Source: an uncultured Roseburia sp.
GTDB lineage: Bacteria > Bacillota_A > Clostridia > Lachnospirales > Lachnospiraceae
NCBI GenBank assembly: GCA_900557275.1
Contig: USRX01000001.1
Location: 62,001-126,000 of the forward strand
Length of the DNA: 64,000 nt
Direction: 5' to 3'
The notes beneath the pieces are model-generated. The model was not told the origin of the DNA and ran no database searches. It saw only the letters and a program-made list of their open reading frames with translations. Below, in pieces: positions 1-9,152 of the stretch (position 1 is its first letter; every line of letters starts with the position of its first letter). The translations under genes were made by a program, and so were the position numbers.

Positions 1-1
1 C

Positions 2-229
2 GACCGTTGCTGCGGTTGCAGAAGATGTATCCGCCGTTGTATGGAAAATGTATGGCAGTGGGATGAAGAGAAACATTATGCATATCCGAAATATCCGGAT
101 GAATGCGTATTATGTTACCAGTGTGAGATGGATTGCCTGAACAATGTCATTGATATTCAGGTTATTTCAGCATTGCAGGTGGATCCGCTGGAGTACAGTG
201 CTGCACTGATGAAGAAAGATGGCGAGTAG
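2..229 (+). CDS. Ferredoxin, two [4Fe-4S] clusters (5' end outside window)
   Basis: The frame is open to the left edge, so this is the C-terminal part of a longer gene; the first internal ATG (position 41) already lies after the first cluster motif. Two CxxCxxCxxxC motifs are visible, one at the very start of the visible part and one in CVLCYQCEMDC, so the protein should carry two [4Fe-4S] clusters. It ends 12 bases before the next gene, a fumarate-reductase/AprA-like flavoprotein, and this arrangement resembles the AprB-AprA pair of adenylylsulfate reductases. I infer that it passes electrons between that flavoprotein and the downstream hydrogenase. The partner assignment rests on gene order only, and the full length and any N-terminal domain are unknown. 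Confidence 0.8.
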   Translation, partial: DRCCGCRRCIRRCMENVWQWDEEKHYAYPKYPDECVLCYQCEMDCLNNVIDIQVISALQVDPLEYSAALMKKDGE

Positions 230-241
230 GAGGTAGAAATC

Positions 242-2014
242 ATGGCAGATGTAAAAGATTATGGAGAACTGTATACTTCGGATATTCTCGTCGTTGGAGG
301 CGGTATGTCGGGTCTGGTAACTGCGATCCGTGCAAAAGAGAATGACCCGTCACTGGATATCCTTGTTATTGATAAAGGTATCATCGGATGGAATGGACAG
401 GCGACAAAAGCCGGAAACGGAATCCGTGCTACATCTAAGCATCAGAATGGCGTAAAAAATGCGCTGGAATATCTGGTACATGCGCATACACCATTTTTGA
501 ATGATCAGGAATTTTTAAGAGATTATCTCGTATATCACAGAGATAACATTGACTATATGAAACATTGTGGCGTTATTACATCCTGTAATGAGGATGGAGA
601 GGCTACACCGCTTCCGTTCATCCCGGATGCTCTGGATATGGGTGGCGTATCCATCGATGTCTGTGCACAGCTGCGTCAGATGGCACTGAAGCTTGGTATC
701 CGACTGCTGAGCAGGGTCAACATTTTTGAACTGCTTACAAGTAAGGGTGGAAAAGTTATCGGTGCGATTGGATTTGACATGGATCACATGGAATGTAAGA
801 TCTTCCATGCAAAAGCAGTTGCCATGGCGACACAGGGATGTCATTTCAAAAAAATAGGTCTGGAATTTATGGGTTATGGAACCGGTGTCGGAGCAATGTA
901 CCGTGTAGGCGCTGTGATGCGAAATGTAGAATTTTCCACACAGGTAGATGTGGTATTTAAAAAGACTAATACCCCAATCTATGGTGGATTCAATATGATC
1001 TGCAACAAAAATGGCGAAAATCTGACAGATAAATATATCGGTCATAAAGAATGGGAAGTAACCCCTGCTCTGGTAGATGCCATGGTAAAAGAAGTGGCTG
1101 CTGGAAATGGTCCTCTGACCGTCGATCTTGCTCATCCGGATGAAGTCCGTATGATGATTGGTGGAACAGATATGAATGAATCTACCCAGCGTATGTTCCG
1201 TGACAAAATGAAATGGGAGCATCTGGTATTTGACAAGACACAGAAAAATCTGGGAACGATGGGAGATGTGGTTGAGACTACCATTAAGACCGTTATCCAG
1301 GTAGAACCGATCAAAGTAGATAAAGAGATCCGGACAGGCGTGGAAGGACTCTGGGCTCCGGGTAAGATTTCCACACAGGGAAATGCGTATTTTGGATGGA
1401 CCCGTGGCGATGGTCTCGGAAATGCTTCCACAACAGGTATGATGGCCGGAGACAGTATCGCTCCGTATGCGGCAAAAGCAGACTGGGATGAACTGGATCT
1501 GAATCAGATTGCAGCATTAAAAGAGAAAATCTATGCGCCGCTTCACAGAAATGATACGCATCATTTCAAAGAGATCTATGATATGATCGAAACATATATT
1601 TTTGATGTACATAAATGTATTCTGAAAAATGAGAAAGAGATACAGGAAGTGTATGCTGATATCGAAAAGATGAAAGCGATTGTGCCGCATCTGACGGCAG
1701 ATGATCCGCACTCTCTTTCAAAATGTCTGGAAGCAGCAGATACGATCCTTTGTCTGGAAATGATCTTCCGTTCTGCAGAGATGCGAAAAGAGACCCGTGG
1801 TATCATGTATCCACATTACCGCTCAGATTATCCGGAAATGGATGATAAGAACTGGCTGAAATGGATAAATATCAGACAGGGCGCTGATGGCGAGATGGAA
1901 CTGTTTACAGAAGATATCCCGATGTGGAGATATCCGGTACGACCTCTGGGATATGAGATTCCGGAAGGTCATGTAGATGAGTATGATGAAGCAGAATTTT
2001 TTGCAAATTGCTAA
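242..2014 (+). CDS. FAD-dependent fumarate reductase/AprA-like flavoprotein
   Basis: A 590-residue flavoprotein of the succinate dehydrogenase/fumarate reductase/adenylylsulfate reductase alpha superfamily. The dinucleotide-binding loop VVGGGMSGL lies at about residues 17-25, followed by an acidic strand end (IDKG). The C-terminal FAD segment contains GLWAPGKIS and GDGLGNASTTGMMAGDS at about residues 365-405. No signal peptide or membrane segment is seen, so it should be cytosolic. AGGAGG precedes the ATG. It sits between a two-cluster ferredoxin and an [FeFe]-hydrogenase with gaps of only 12 and 15 bases, so the three are almost certainly one transcript. The substrate cannot be told from sequence: fumarate, adenylylsulfate or another two-electron acceptor are all possible. 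No sulfate-reduction genes are nearby, so a true AprA role is unlikely. Confidence 0.82.
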   Translation: MADVKDYGELYTSDILVVGGGMSGLVTAIRAKENDPSLDILVIDKGIIGWNGQATKAGNGIRATSKHQNGVKNALEYLVHAHTPFLNDQEFLRDYLVYHRDNIDYMKHCGVITSCNEDGEATPLPFIPDALDMGGVSIDVCAQLRQMALKLGIRLLSRVNIFELLTSKGGKVIGAIGFDMDHMECKIFHAKAVAMATQGCHFKKIGLEFMGYGTGVGAMYRVGAVMRNVEFSTQVDVVFKKTNTPIYGGFNMICNKNGENLTDKYIGHKEWEVTPALVDAMVKEVAAGNGPLTVDLAHPDEVRMMIGGTDMNESTQRMFRDKMKWEHLVFDKTQKNLGTMGDVVETTIKTVIQVEPIKVDKEIRTGVEGLWAPGKISTQGNAYFGWTRGDGLGNASTTGMMAGDSIAPYAAKADWDELDLNQIAALKEKIYAPLHRNDTHHFKEIYDMIETYIFDVHKCILKNEKEIQEVYADIEKMKAIVPHLTADDPHSLSKCLEAADTILCLEMIFRSAEMRKETRGIMYPHYRSDYPEMDDKNWLKWINIRQGADGEMELFTEDIPMWRYPVRPLGYEIPEGHVDEYDEAEFFANC

Positions 2015-2029
2015 CAGGAGGATCGAAGA

Positions 2030-3778
2030 ATGCGTACAGTGAATATTAAAATCAACGGGTATGATTATACCATGAAAAAAGGAATCACCATTCTCGATGC
2101 TTCCTTTGAAACTTTGAAAATGCAGCGTGAGTTCATGCAGCAGAAGATTCCGACGCTGTATTATTTAAAAGACGTACAGGATGTGGATCTGTCTGGCGTC
2201 TGCGTGGCAGAAGTGGCAGGGGAAATCGTAAATGCCTCTACTACAAGAATCGAAGAGGGGATGGAAATCCAGACTCATACACCGGCGGTTATGGAAGCTC
2301 GGAAAAAAGCGCTGGCAGAGATTCTTGCAAAGCATAATAAATCCTGTCTGTACTGTTTCCGTTCTACCAGCTGCGAACTGCAGGATCTGTTGAAAGAATA
2401 TGGATTTACCGATGAGCCGGATCTTCCGATGAAAAATATAGAAGAACTGGATCTGAGTTCAAAAGTACTGGTTCGTGACAATAATAAATGTATTAAATGT
2501 AAACGATGCATCAATGTCTGTGCAAAAATGCAGGCAGTATCTGCTATTGCATGTACCGGAGATGGACTGGATGCAGAGATCAGACCGGCATCCACGGCAG
2601 GTCTGGCAGCAGCAAGCTGTGTCAACTGTGGACAGTGTGTGGCAGTCTGCCCGGTTGGAGCCCTGACAGAGAAAACGCAGATGGATCAGGTAAAAGATGT
2701 CATCGCTGATCCGGAAAAATATGTGGTCGTACAGGTGGCTCCGGCTGTTCGTGCAGCTCTGGGAGAAGCGTTTGAATTCCCGATTGGTGTAGATGTGGAA
2801 GGCCGTATGGCAGAAGCACTCCGCCGCCTTGGATTTGATAAAGTCTTTGACACTAAATTTGGTGCAGACCTGACAATCATGGAAGAGTCAAATGAGCTGA
2901 TTGAACGCCTGAAAAATGATGGAGAACTGCCGCTGATCACATCCTGCTGTCCGGGCTGGATTAAATATGCAGAACATTTTTACCCGGATATGCTGGAGAA
3001 CATTTCCAGTTGCAAGTCCCCGCATCAGATGCAGGGTGCGATTGTAAAGACATATGTTGCAAATCAGGAACATATCGCAAAAGAGAAGATTGTTATGGTA
3101 TCTGTTATGCCATGTACGGCAAAGAAATTTGAGATTACCCGTGATGATGAGTGTGGTGCGGGCGTTCCGGATGTAGACTATGTCATTACTACCAATGAGC
3201 TGGCAACAATGTTGAAAGAAGCAGAGATTCAGCTGGAGGCGATGAATCCAAATGCCAAATTTGATCTGCCACTTGGTCTTGGCACTGGCGCGGCTGTGAT
3301 CTTTGGCGTGACGGGCGGTGTTATGGAAGCTGCATTGAGAACGGCGGTAGAGACACTGACCGGAAAAGAGGCAGCTGTTGAGTATACAGCTGTCCGGGGA
3401 ATGGATGGCATCAAAGAAGCATCTGTAGATGTGGATGGAACAGAAGTAAAAGTAGCGGTAGCTTCCGGTCTGGCAAATGCCAACCAGCTTTTGACAGCTA
3501 TTAAAAACGGTACAGCAGACTATCAATTTGTAGAGATCATGGCATGCCCGGGCGGATGCATCAACGGAGGCGGACAGCCGCATCAGAATGCAGCCACCAG
3601 AGTACTGACAAATGTACCGAAAACACGCGGCGAGGCATTATATCGCAATGATGCTAACAGTGCAATGCGTAAATCTCACGAGAATCCGGCAGTAAAAGAA
3701 GTGTATAAAAATCTGCTTGGTAAACCGGGATCAGAGAAGGCGCATGAAATATTGCATACAAGTTATGTGATTCGATAG
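2030..3778 (+). CDS. hydA: [FeFe]-hydrogenase, CpI-like, with degenerate [2Fe-2S] domain
   Basis: A 582-residue monomeric-type [FeFe]-hydrogenase that reversibly reduces protons to H2. Order of domains: a plant-ferredoxin-like fold (about 1-80); a His-ligated cluster, His102 with Cys106, Cys109 and Cys115; two CxxCxxCxxxC clusters (Cys154-164 and Cys197-207); then the H-cluster domain with TSCCPGW (304-310), MPCTAKKFE (Cys362) and MACPGGCINGGGQP (Cys506, Cys510). All H-cluster ligands are present, including the second Cys of TSCC used for proton transfer in CpI. The [2Fe-2S] ligands are not: against CpI the four cysteines read Tyr44, Ser55, Cys58 and Ser70, so that cluster is probably absent. 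A GGAGG site precedes the ATG, and the gene is the last of a three-gene redox operon. Confidence 0.95.
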   Translation: MRTVNIKINGYDYTMKKGITILDASFETLKMQREFMQQKIPTLYYLKDVQDVDLSGVCVAEVAGEIVNASTTRIEEGMEIQTHTPAVMEARKKALAEILAKHNKSCLYCFRSTSCELQDLLKEYGFTDEPDLPMKNIEELDLSSKVLVRDNNKCIKCKRCINVCAKMQAVSAIACTGDGLDAEIRPASTAGLAAASCVNCGQCVAVCPVGALTEKTQMDQVKDVIADPEKYVVVQVAPAVRAALGEAFEFPIGVDVEGRMAEALRRLGFDKVFDTKFGADLTIMEESNELIERLKNDGELPLITSCCPGWIKYAEHFYPDMLENISSCKSPHQMQGAIVKTYVANQEHIAKEKIVMVSVMPCTAKKFEITRDDECGAGVPDVDYVITTNELATMLKEAEIQLEAMNPNAKFDLPLGLGTGAAVIFGVTGGVMEAALRTAVETLTGKEAAVEYTAVRGMDGIKEASVDVDGTEVKVAVASGLANANQLLTAIKNGTADYQFVEIMACPGGCINGGGQPHQNAATRVLTNVPKTRGEALYRNDANSAMRKSHENPAVKEVYKNLLGKPGSEKAHEILHTSYVIR

Positions 3779-3792
3779 AATAATTGGTTGAG

Positions 3793-3813
3793 AAACCAGA
3801 GCTGGTTTTTATC
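3793..3813 (+). terminator. Short hairpin after hydA
   Basis: AAACCAG and CTGGTTT form a 7-bp stem running into five Ts, starting 15 bases after the hydA stop. The loop is only two bases, so the inner pairs probably open. This may be the first of several terminator-like hairpins in the gap. Confidence 0.4.
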
Positions 3814-3842
3814 AATAAAATAAAAAAGGTCTTTTATGTATT

Positions 3843-3896
3843 GCAAAGGGCATATCATTTTAGAGTATTAATTCTAAAAATGATATGTTCTTTTGC
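3843..3896 (+). terminator. Long hairpin downstream of hydA
   Basis: CATATCATTTT-AGA (from 3851) pairs with TCTAAAAATGATATG (to 3887) with a single bulged base. Flanking GCAAA and TTTTGC extend the stem. It is AT-rich but long, and lies 70 bases past the hydA stop. Confidence 0.5.
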
Positions 3897-4019
3897 TTTT
3901 ATGCATATGATATGGAAAATTTGATTATATCAGAAATGCAGTTTCTGGTAGATGATGAAACATACAGATTGAAACATGAAACATCAGATTGTAATAGGAA
4001 AAATTATAGAATGGAATGA

Positions 4020-4078
4020 TAAAAAAGATTCCATGTTTACCATTAGAATTTTTTGTGGTAAACATGGAATCTTTTTTA
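4020..4078. terminator. Bidirectional terminator between convergent hydA and activase genes
   Basis: A perfect 23-bp inverted repeat: the arm at 4020-4042 matches the reverse complement of 4056-4078 around a 13-base loop. The arms carry A6 and T6 at their outer ends, so it reads as an intrinsic terminator on both strands. It sits 20 bases beyond the stop of the minus-strand activase gene. Confidence 0.85.
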
Positions 4079-4098
4079 TATAAAGAATTTATTTGATC

Positions 4099-7000
4099 TT
4101 ACGCATTTTTCTTATCTGCTTCCTGCTGCTTTTTCAGGTTTTTCTGAGCAGTGGAGAGCATCAGTTTGATACGGTTCAGCTGGTTTACCTCGCTGGCGCC
4201 CGGATCGAAGTCGATGGCTACGATGTTGGACATCGGATACTGATGACGCAGCTCTTTGATAACGCCTTTACCTACGATGTGGTTTGGCAGGCAGGCAAAC
4301 GGCTGACAGCATACGATGTTGTTGACACCGGAGTTGATCAGCTCTACCATTTCGCCGGTCAGGAACCATCCCTCACCGGTCTGGTTGCCGTGGGATACGA
4401 TGGATTCTGCATTTTTTGCTGTCTCATAAATGCTTGCAGGCGGTGAAAAGTGTTTGCTTTCTTCCAGTGCTTTGTGGGCTGTTCCGCGGAGCTTTTCCAG
4501 TGCCCAGATACCCAGGTTGGATTTTGTTGCGGAAGATTTCTTCATACCCAGTTTTTCTGCTTTGAAATTGTTGTTGTAGAAGCAGTAGAGGAAGAAGTCC
4601 AGCAGATCCGGAATAACAGCCTCTGCGCCCTCGGATTCCAGAAGATCTGCCAGATAGTTGTTTGCCATCGGCATGAATTTTACAAGGATCTCACCTACGA
4701 TACCTACCTTCGGTTTCTGGATATCCCGTCTTGGAAGTATATCAAAGTCATGTACGATCTCACGACAGTACTGTTTGTATTTCCGATGGCTGATCATTTT
4801 TGTGGTAGATACATAGTCTGTAATCTTCTGTACCCATTTTTTGTGTAACGCATCGGTGGATCCCGGTTCTGCCTCATATGGTCTTGTGGCATAGATGCAG
4901 CGCATCAGGATATCGCCAAATACCAGACAATAGAGACCTCTCTGGATCAGGGATGCATTCAGTTTGAAGCCCGGGTTGGATTCCAGACTGCTTAAGTTCA
5001 GGGAGATAACCGGAATCTGCGGATAACCGGCTTTCTCCAGTGCTCGACGGATGAATCCCACATAGTTGGAAGCACGGCAGCCGCCACCGGTCTGGGACAT
5101 GATGATCGCCAGATGATCCGTGTCATATTTTCCGGATGTTACCGCATCCATGAACATACCAACAGTGATCAGGGATGGGTAACATGCATCGTTGTTTACA
5201 TATTTCAGACCTGCATCTACAGCAGATTTATTATCGTTATCCAGTACGACCAGATTATAACCGGAAGCTTTGAATGCCGGCTCTAACAGCTCAAAATGGA
5301 TCGGTGCCATCTGCGGCGCAAGAATCGTGTATGTTTTACGCATCTCTTCGGTAAAGACTGCACGATGATAGCTTGACGGTACAATGGTGCGTTCTCTTGG
5401 ATGTTTCTCTCTTGTTCGGATGGCAGAGATGAGAGAACGGATACGGATACGGGCAGCTCCAAGGTTGTTTACTTCGTCGATTTTCAGGCAGGTGTAGATC
5501 TTGCCGGAATGGGTCAGGATGTCACTGACCTGATCGGTGGTAACTGCGTCCAGACCACATCCAAAGGAGTTTAACTGGATCAGATCCAGATCATCTCTTG
5601 TCTTTACGAAGTTTGCAGCCGCATACAGTCTGGAGTGGTACATCCACTGATCCAGAGCGATAAGCGGACGCTCTACTTTCTGCAGATGGGAGATGGAATC
5701 CTCTGTCAGTACTGCGAATCCGTAAGATGCAATCAGTTCCGGGATACCGTGGTTGATCTCCGGGTCTATATGGTATGGGCGACCGGCGAGTACGATGCCG
5801 CGGCGGTTGTTTTCTTCCATCCATTTGATAGTTTCTTCGCCTTTTTTGCGGATATCGTTTCTCTCAGCTTCCTGCTCCATCCATGCAGCATGGGCAGCAG
5901 CTTTGATCTCCGCATGTGGAATCTGGAATTCTTTGCTGAATTCTTCTACCAGACGTTTTGTCAGCACTTCTTCATTGGTAAATGACATAAATGGATTCAG
6001 GAAACGAACCTGACCGGTTGTGATCTCATCTACGTTATTTTTGATATTTTCCGCATAAGAGGTAACAATCGGGCAGTTATAATGGTTGCCTGCATCCGGG
6101 AACTCGGTTCTCTCATATGGGATACATGGATAGAAGATTGTGTTGATTCCTTCTTTGATCAGCCATGTAATATGTCCATGGGCAAGTTTTGCCGGATAAC
6201 ATTCGGACTCACTTGGGATAGACTCGATGCCCAGCTCGTAGATTTTACGGGTGGAAGTCGGAGAGAGTACCAGTCGGAACTTCAGTTCTTTGAAGAATGT
6301 TGCCCAGAACGGATAGTTCTCATAGATGTTCAGAACACGTGGCATACCGATGGTTCCACGGGTGGCATCTTTTTCTTCCAGTGGTTCGTAATTGAACACA
6401 CGCTGATATTTATATTCAAACAGATTAGGGATCTGTTCTTTATTTTTTTCTTTACCCAATGCTTTTTCACAGCGGTTTCCGGTTATGTAACGACGGTTGC
6501 CGGAGAATTTGTTGATAGTCAGCAGACAGTTGTTGGTACATCCTCCACAGCGGGCAAGCTGGGTGTCATATTCCAGGTTGATGATCTCATCAATGGAAAG
6601 CATGGATGTCTTTTTACCTTCTTCGTAACGGTCACGGGCGATCAGCGCAGCACCGAATGCTCCCATGATACCTGCGATATCAGGGCGGATCGCCTGACAG
6701 CCGGAGATTGTCTCGAAGCTTCGAAGAACGGCATCATTATAGAACGTACCGCCCTGTACAACGATATGCTGGCCAAGCTCTGTCGGGTCAGACAGCTTGA
6801 TAACTTTAAACAACGCATTTTTGATAACGGAGTAAGCGAGTCCGGAAGAAATATCTGCTACGGAAGCACCTTCTTTTTGTGCCTGTTTTACTTTTGAGTT
6901 CATAAATACGGTACAACGGGTACCGAGGTCGATGGGATGCTCCGCAAACAGAGCCTCTTTTGCAAAGTCCTGTACGCTGTAATTTAAGGATTTTGCAAAG

Positions 7001-8370
7001 GTCTCGATAAAGGAACCGCATCCGGAGGAACATGCCTCATTTAACTGTACGCTGTCAACGGTCTGATCTTTGATCTTGATGCATTTCATATCCTGACCGC
7101 CGATGTCAAGGATGCAGTCTACTTCCGGATCGAAAAATGCGGCAGCGGTATAGTGGGCGATGGTTTCTACTTCGCCTTCGTCCAGCATGAGCGCTGCTTT
7201 TAACAGTGCCTCACCGTATCCGGTAGAACAGGAGTATACGATTTCTGCATCCGCCGGCATCTGGTCATGGATCTCTTTTATGGAACGGATGGATGTAGCC
7301 AGCGGGCTTCCGTTATTGCTGCTGTAGAAAGAGTACAGCAGAGTACCGTCTTCTGCTACCAGAGCTACTTTTGTTGTAGTGGAACCGGCATCGATACCGA
7401 GGAAGCATTTTCCCTTATAAGAAGCGAGGTCGCCTTTTTTTACACAGTGACCGTTGTGGCGATCGGTAAATTCCTGATATTCTGTTTTGTTTTTAAACAG
7501 TGGATCCATACGGGCAACTTCGAATTCCAGTTTCAGATTGGAAGACAGTTTTTCCAGCAGTTCATCCAGTGTGAAAGTCACATCTTCTTTGTAGTTTAAT
7601 GCAGAACCGATGGCTGCAAAAAGGTGTGAGTGATCCGGAGCGATGATATGCTCGTCATCCAGCTTGAGTGTACGGATGAACGCTTCCTTTAATTCGGAAA
7701 GGAAGTGGAGCGGACCGCCCAGAAAAGCGACATGTCCGCGGATCGGTTTTCCGCAGGCAAGACCGGAAATAGTCTGGTTTACGATGGCCTGGAAAATAGA
7801 AGCGGCCAGATCTTCTCGTGTAGCGCCTTCGTTGATCAGCGGCTGGATATCCGTTTTTGCAAATACGCCGCAGCGGGCAGCAATCGGATACAGCGCTTTG
7901 TAGCTTTTGGCATATTCATTCAGACCGCTGGCATCCGTCTGGATCAGGGAAGCCATCTGGTCGATGAAAGAACCGGTACCGCCGGCACAGACGCCGTTCA
8001 TACGCTGTTCTACATTTCCGCCTTCAAAATAAATGATCTTGGCATCTTCGCCTCCAAGCTCAATGGCTACATCTGTCTGTGGCGCATAATCTTCCAGAGC
8101 AGTAGATACCGCTACTACTTCCTGAGTAAAAGGCACGCCAAGATAGTTTGCCAGAGTCAGTCCGCCGGAACCTGTGATCATTGGAGATGTCTTCAGATTT
8201 CCAAGTTTTTCATGTGCTTTTTTCAGCAGATCAGAGAGAGTTTCGCGGATATTTGCGAAGTGTCTCTCGTAGTCTGAGAACAAAATGTTATTATCCTCAT
8301 CTAAAATTGCAATCTTTACAGTGGTTGAACCGATGTCAATCCCGAGTTTATGCAGTTTTAAATTATTCAT
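4099..8370 (-). CDS. Double 2-hydroxyacyl-CoA dehydratase activase fused to dehydratase-related domain
   Basis: A 1423-residue protein of the BcrA/BadF/HgdC activase type (large acyl-CoA dehydratase activase-related form). Two complete ASKHA ATPase domains come first: [14 protein letters not shown] at residues 9-22 and [15 protein letters not shown] at 323-337. Each keeps the two cysteines that in HgdC bind one [4Fe-4S] cluster across a dimer: Cys128 and Cys167 in the first, Cys447 and Cys486 in the second, so one chain may form its own cluster-bridged pair. A Cys-rich stretch (RCGGCTNNC, about 640) and a DUF2229/dehydratase-like region fill the rest. Such activases use ATP to drive low-potential electron injection into a radical dehydratase or benzoyl-CoA-type reductase; the partner is not in this window. 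AGGTGA lies upstream of the ATG. Confidence 0.85.
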   Translation of the reverse strand: MNNLKLHKLGIDIGSTTVKIAILDEDNNILFSDYERHFANIRETLSDLLKKAHEKLGNLKTSPMITGSGGLTLANYLGVPFTQEVVAVSTALEDYAPQTDVAIELGGEDAKIIYFEGGNVEQRMNGVCAGGTGSFIDQMASLIQTDASGLNEYAKSYKALYPIAARCGVFAKTDIQPLINEGATREDLAASIFQAIVNQTISGLACGKPIRGHVAFLGGPLHFLSELKEAFIRTLKLDDEHIIAPDHSHLFAAIGSALNYKEDVTFTLDELLEKLSSNLKLEFEVARMDPLFKNKTEYQEFTDRHNGHCVKKGDLASYKGKCFLGIDAGSTTTKVALVAEDGTLLYSFYSSNNGSPLATSIRSIKEIHDQMPADAEIVYSCSTGYGEALLKAALMLDEGEVETIAHYTAAAFFDPEVDCILDIGGQDMKCIKIKDQTVDSVQLNEACSSGCGSFIETFAKSLNYSVQDFAKEALFAEHPIDLGTRCTVFMNSKVKQAQKEGASVADISSGLAYSVIKNALFKVIKLSDPTELGQHIVVQGGTFYNDAVLRSFETISGCQAIRPDIAGIMGAFGAALIARDRYEEGKKTSMLSIDEIINLEYDTQLARCGGCTNNCLLTINKFSGNRRYITGNRCEKALGKEKNKEQIPNLFEYKYQRVFNYEPLEEKDATRGTIGMPRVLNIYENYPFWATFFKELKFRLVLSPTSTRKIYELGIESIPSESECYPAKLAHGHITWLIKEGINTIFYPCIPYERTEFPDAGNHYNCPIVTSYAENIKNNVDEITTGQVRFLNPFMSFTNEEVLTKRLVEEFSKEFQIPHAEIKAAAHAAWMEQEAERNDIRKKGEETIKWMEENNRRGIVLAGRPYHIDPEINHGIPELIASYGFAVLTEDSISHLQKVERPLIALDQWMYHSRLYAAANFVKTRDDLDLIQLNSFGCGLDAVTTDQVSDILTHSGKIYTCLKIDEVNNLGAARIRIRSLISAIRTREKHPRERTIVPSSYHRAVFTEEMRKTYTILAPQMAPIHFELLEPAFKASGYNLVVLDNDNKSAVDAGLKYVNNDACYPSLITVGMFMDAVTSGKYDTDHLAIIMSQTGGGCRASNYVGFIRRALEKAGYPQIPVISLNLSSLESNPGFKLNASLIQRGLYCLVFGDILMRCIYATRPYEAEPGSTDALHKKWVQKITDYVSTTKMISHRKYKQYCREIVHDFDILPRRDIQKPKVGIVGEILVKFMPMANNYLADLLESEGAEAVIPDLLDFFLYCFYNNNFKAEKLGMKKSSATKSNLGIWALEKLRGTAHKALEESKHFSPPASIYETAKNAESIVSHGNQTGEGWFLTGEMVELINSGVNNIVCCQPFACLPNHIVGKGVIKELRHQYPMSNIVAIDFDPGASEVNQLNRIKLMLSTAQKNLKKQQEADKKNA

Positions 8371-8433
8371 TGTATCACCTATAATTTCCTATTAATAATG
8401 TATTTCTGTTCTTTTTAGATTGAATCACATGAC

Positions 8434-8462
8434 ATTATACGACAAGGGGAAGTAAAAGTCCA
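8434..8462 (-). promoter_or_regulatory. Probable sigma-A promoter of the activase gene
   Basis: On the minus strand TGGACT (-35) and TATAAT (-10) are separated by 17 bases, placing the start about 55-60 bases upstream of the activase ATG. The -10 is perfect and the -35 matches four of six. Confidence 0.55.
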
Positions 8463-8845
8463 CGACTTTAGAGTTTTTTAATAGGTTTCTTAGCTGGTTT
8501 TTAGCAGGAGAATCGGCTGAAAGGAACATTTATTTGTCAGTGCTCATATATTGTAAAGGGGATTTATACAGATGGGGAAAACTGTTTTTGATATATATTT
8601 TGTCGTGTAAGGCGGGGAGTGGAATAACATTTTGGGGGAAGGATAGAGAGGATATCAGGTCAAATAAATGTGAAGTGTTCAAAAAAAGATACCTGAAAAT
8701 GTTCATAGAATGGAGGTGCGATTAGAAATAGTAAGATGATACGGGATTTATGCATGTAAATGGTTTGAAAGATGATTTATTATTATCTGTATGGTAAGTA
8801 ATATATGGTTGAGTGTAAATTAAGGTAAATGGAAGGAAATCGGAT
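8463..8845. other. 383-bp gap, no convincing gene
   Basis: The stretch between the activase promoter and the LysM gene is AT-rich. It holds a 63-codon frame from a TTG at 8534 with an AAGGAA upstream, but its protein shows no recognisable domain or coding bias. No tRNA or riboswitch pattern was recognised. Confidence 0.5.
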
Positions 8846-9037
8846 ATGGAAAGAAATTATATGACAGATGGACTTTGCAGGGGAATCATCCATGTGGTAA
8901 AAGAGGGCGACACCTTATATAAGATTGCAAAGATGCATCATGTGGAAGTAGAGCAGCTGATGTATGAAAATCCTTATGTAAACATCTACCAGCTGCAGCC
9001 GGGAGATGAGATCTGTGTGCCGGTGGGGAAATTATAA
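8846..9037 (+). CDS. LysM-domain miniprotein
   Basis: A 63-residue protein that is almost entirely one LysM motif: IHVVKEGDTLYKIAKMHHVEVEQL, then NIYQLQPGDEICVP (the opening run is given in two parts here only to describe it). LysM domains bind N-acetylglucosamine-containing glycans such as peptidoglycan. There is no signal peptide, so surface location would need an unusual export route; alternatively the domain works inside the forespore or on cytosolic precursors. GGAAGGAAA precedes the ATG. It stands alone 115 bases before a rhomboid-like gene on the same strand, possibly cotranscribed. The LysM call is clear; the role is unknown. Confidence 0.75.
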   Translation: MERNYMTDGLCRGIIHVVKEGDTLYKIAKMHHVEVEQLMYENPYVNIYQLQPGDEICVPVGKL

Positions 9038-9152
9038 AGACTTTGTGAACAATCGTTGGCTTCATTGACAAACATCAGCAGGAAAATTATAATGTTTAGC
9101 ATATCAAAAAACGGATGTACCATTTGATAAATGACAGGAAATGAGGAAATCT

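Noticed and set aside
515..1222. 235-codon antisense frame within the flavoprotein gene
   Set aside because: It lies wholly opposite a well-supported gene, and its His/Cys/Phe-rich translation is typical of a reverse-frame artefact. The same holds for long antisense frames at 2888-3583, 10265-11083, 18600-19307, 33152-33940, 45361-46251 and 53099-54154.
8534..8725. 63-codon frame starting with TTG before the LysM gene
   Set aside because: An AAGGAA is present, but the composition is not protein-like, no domain is seen and nothing links it to neighbours.
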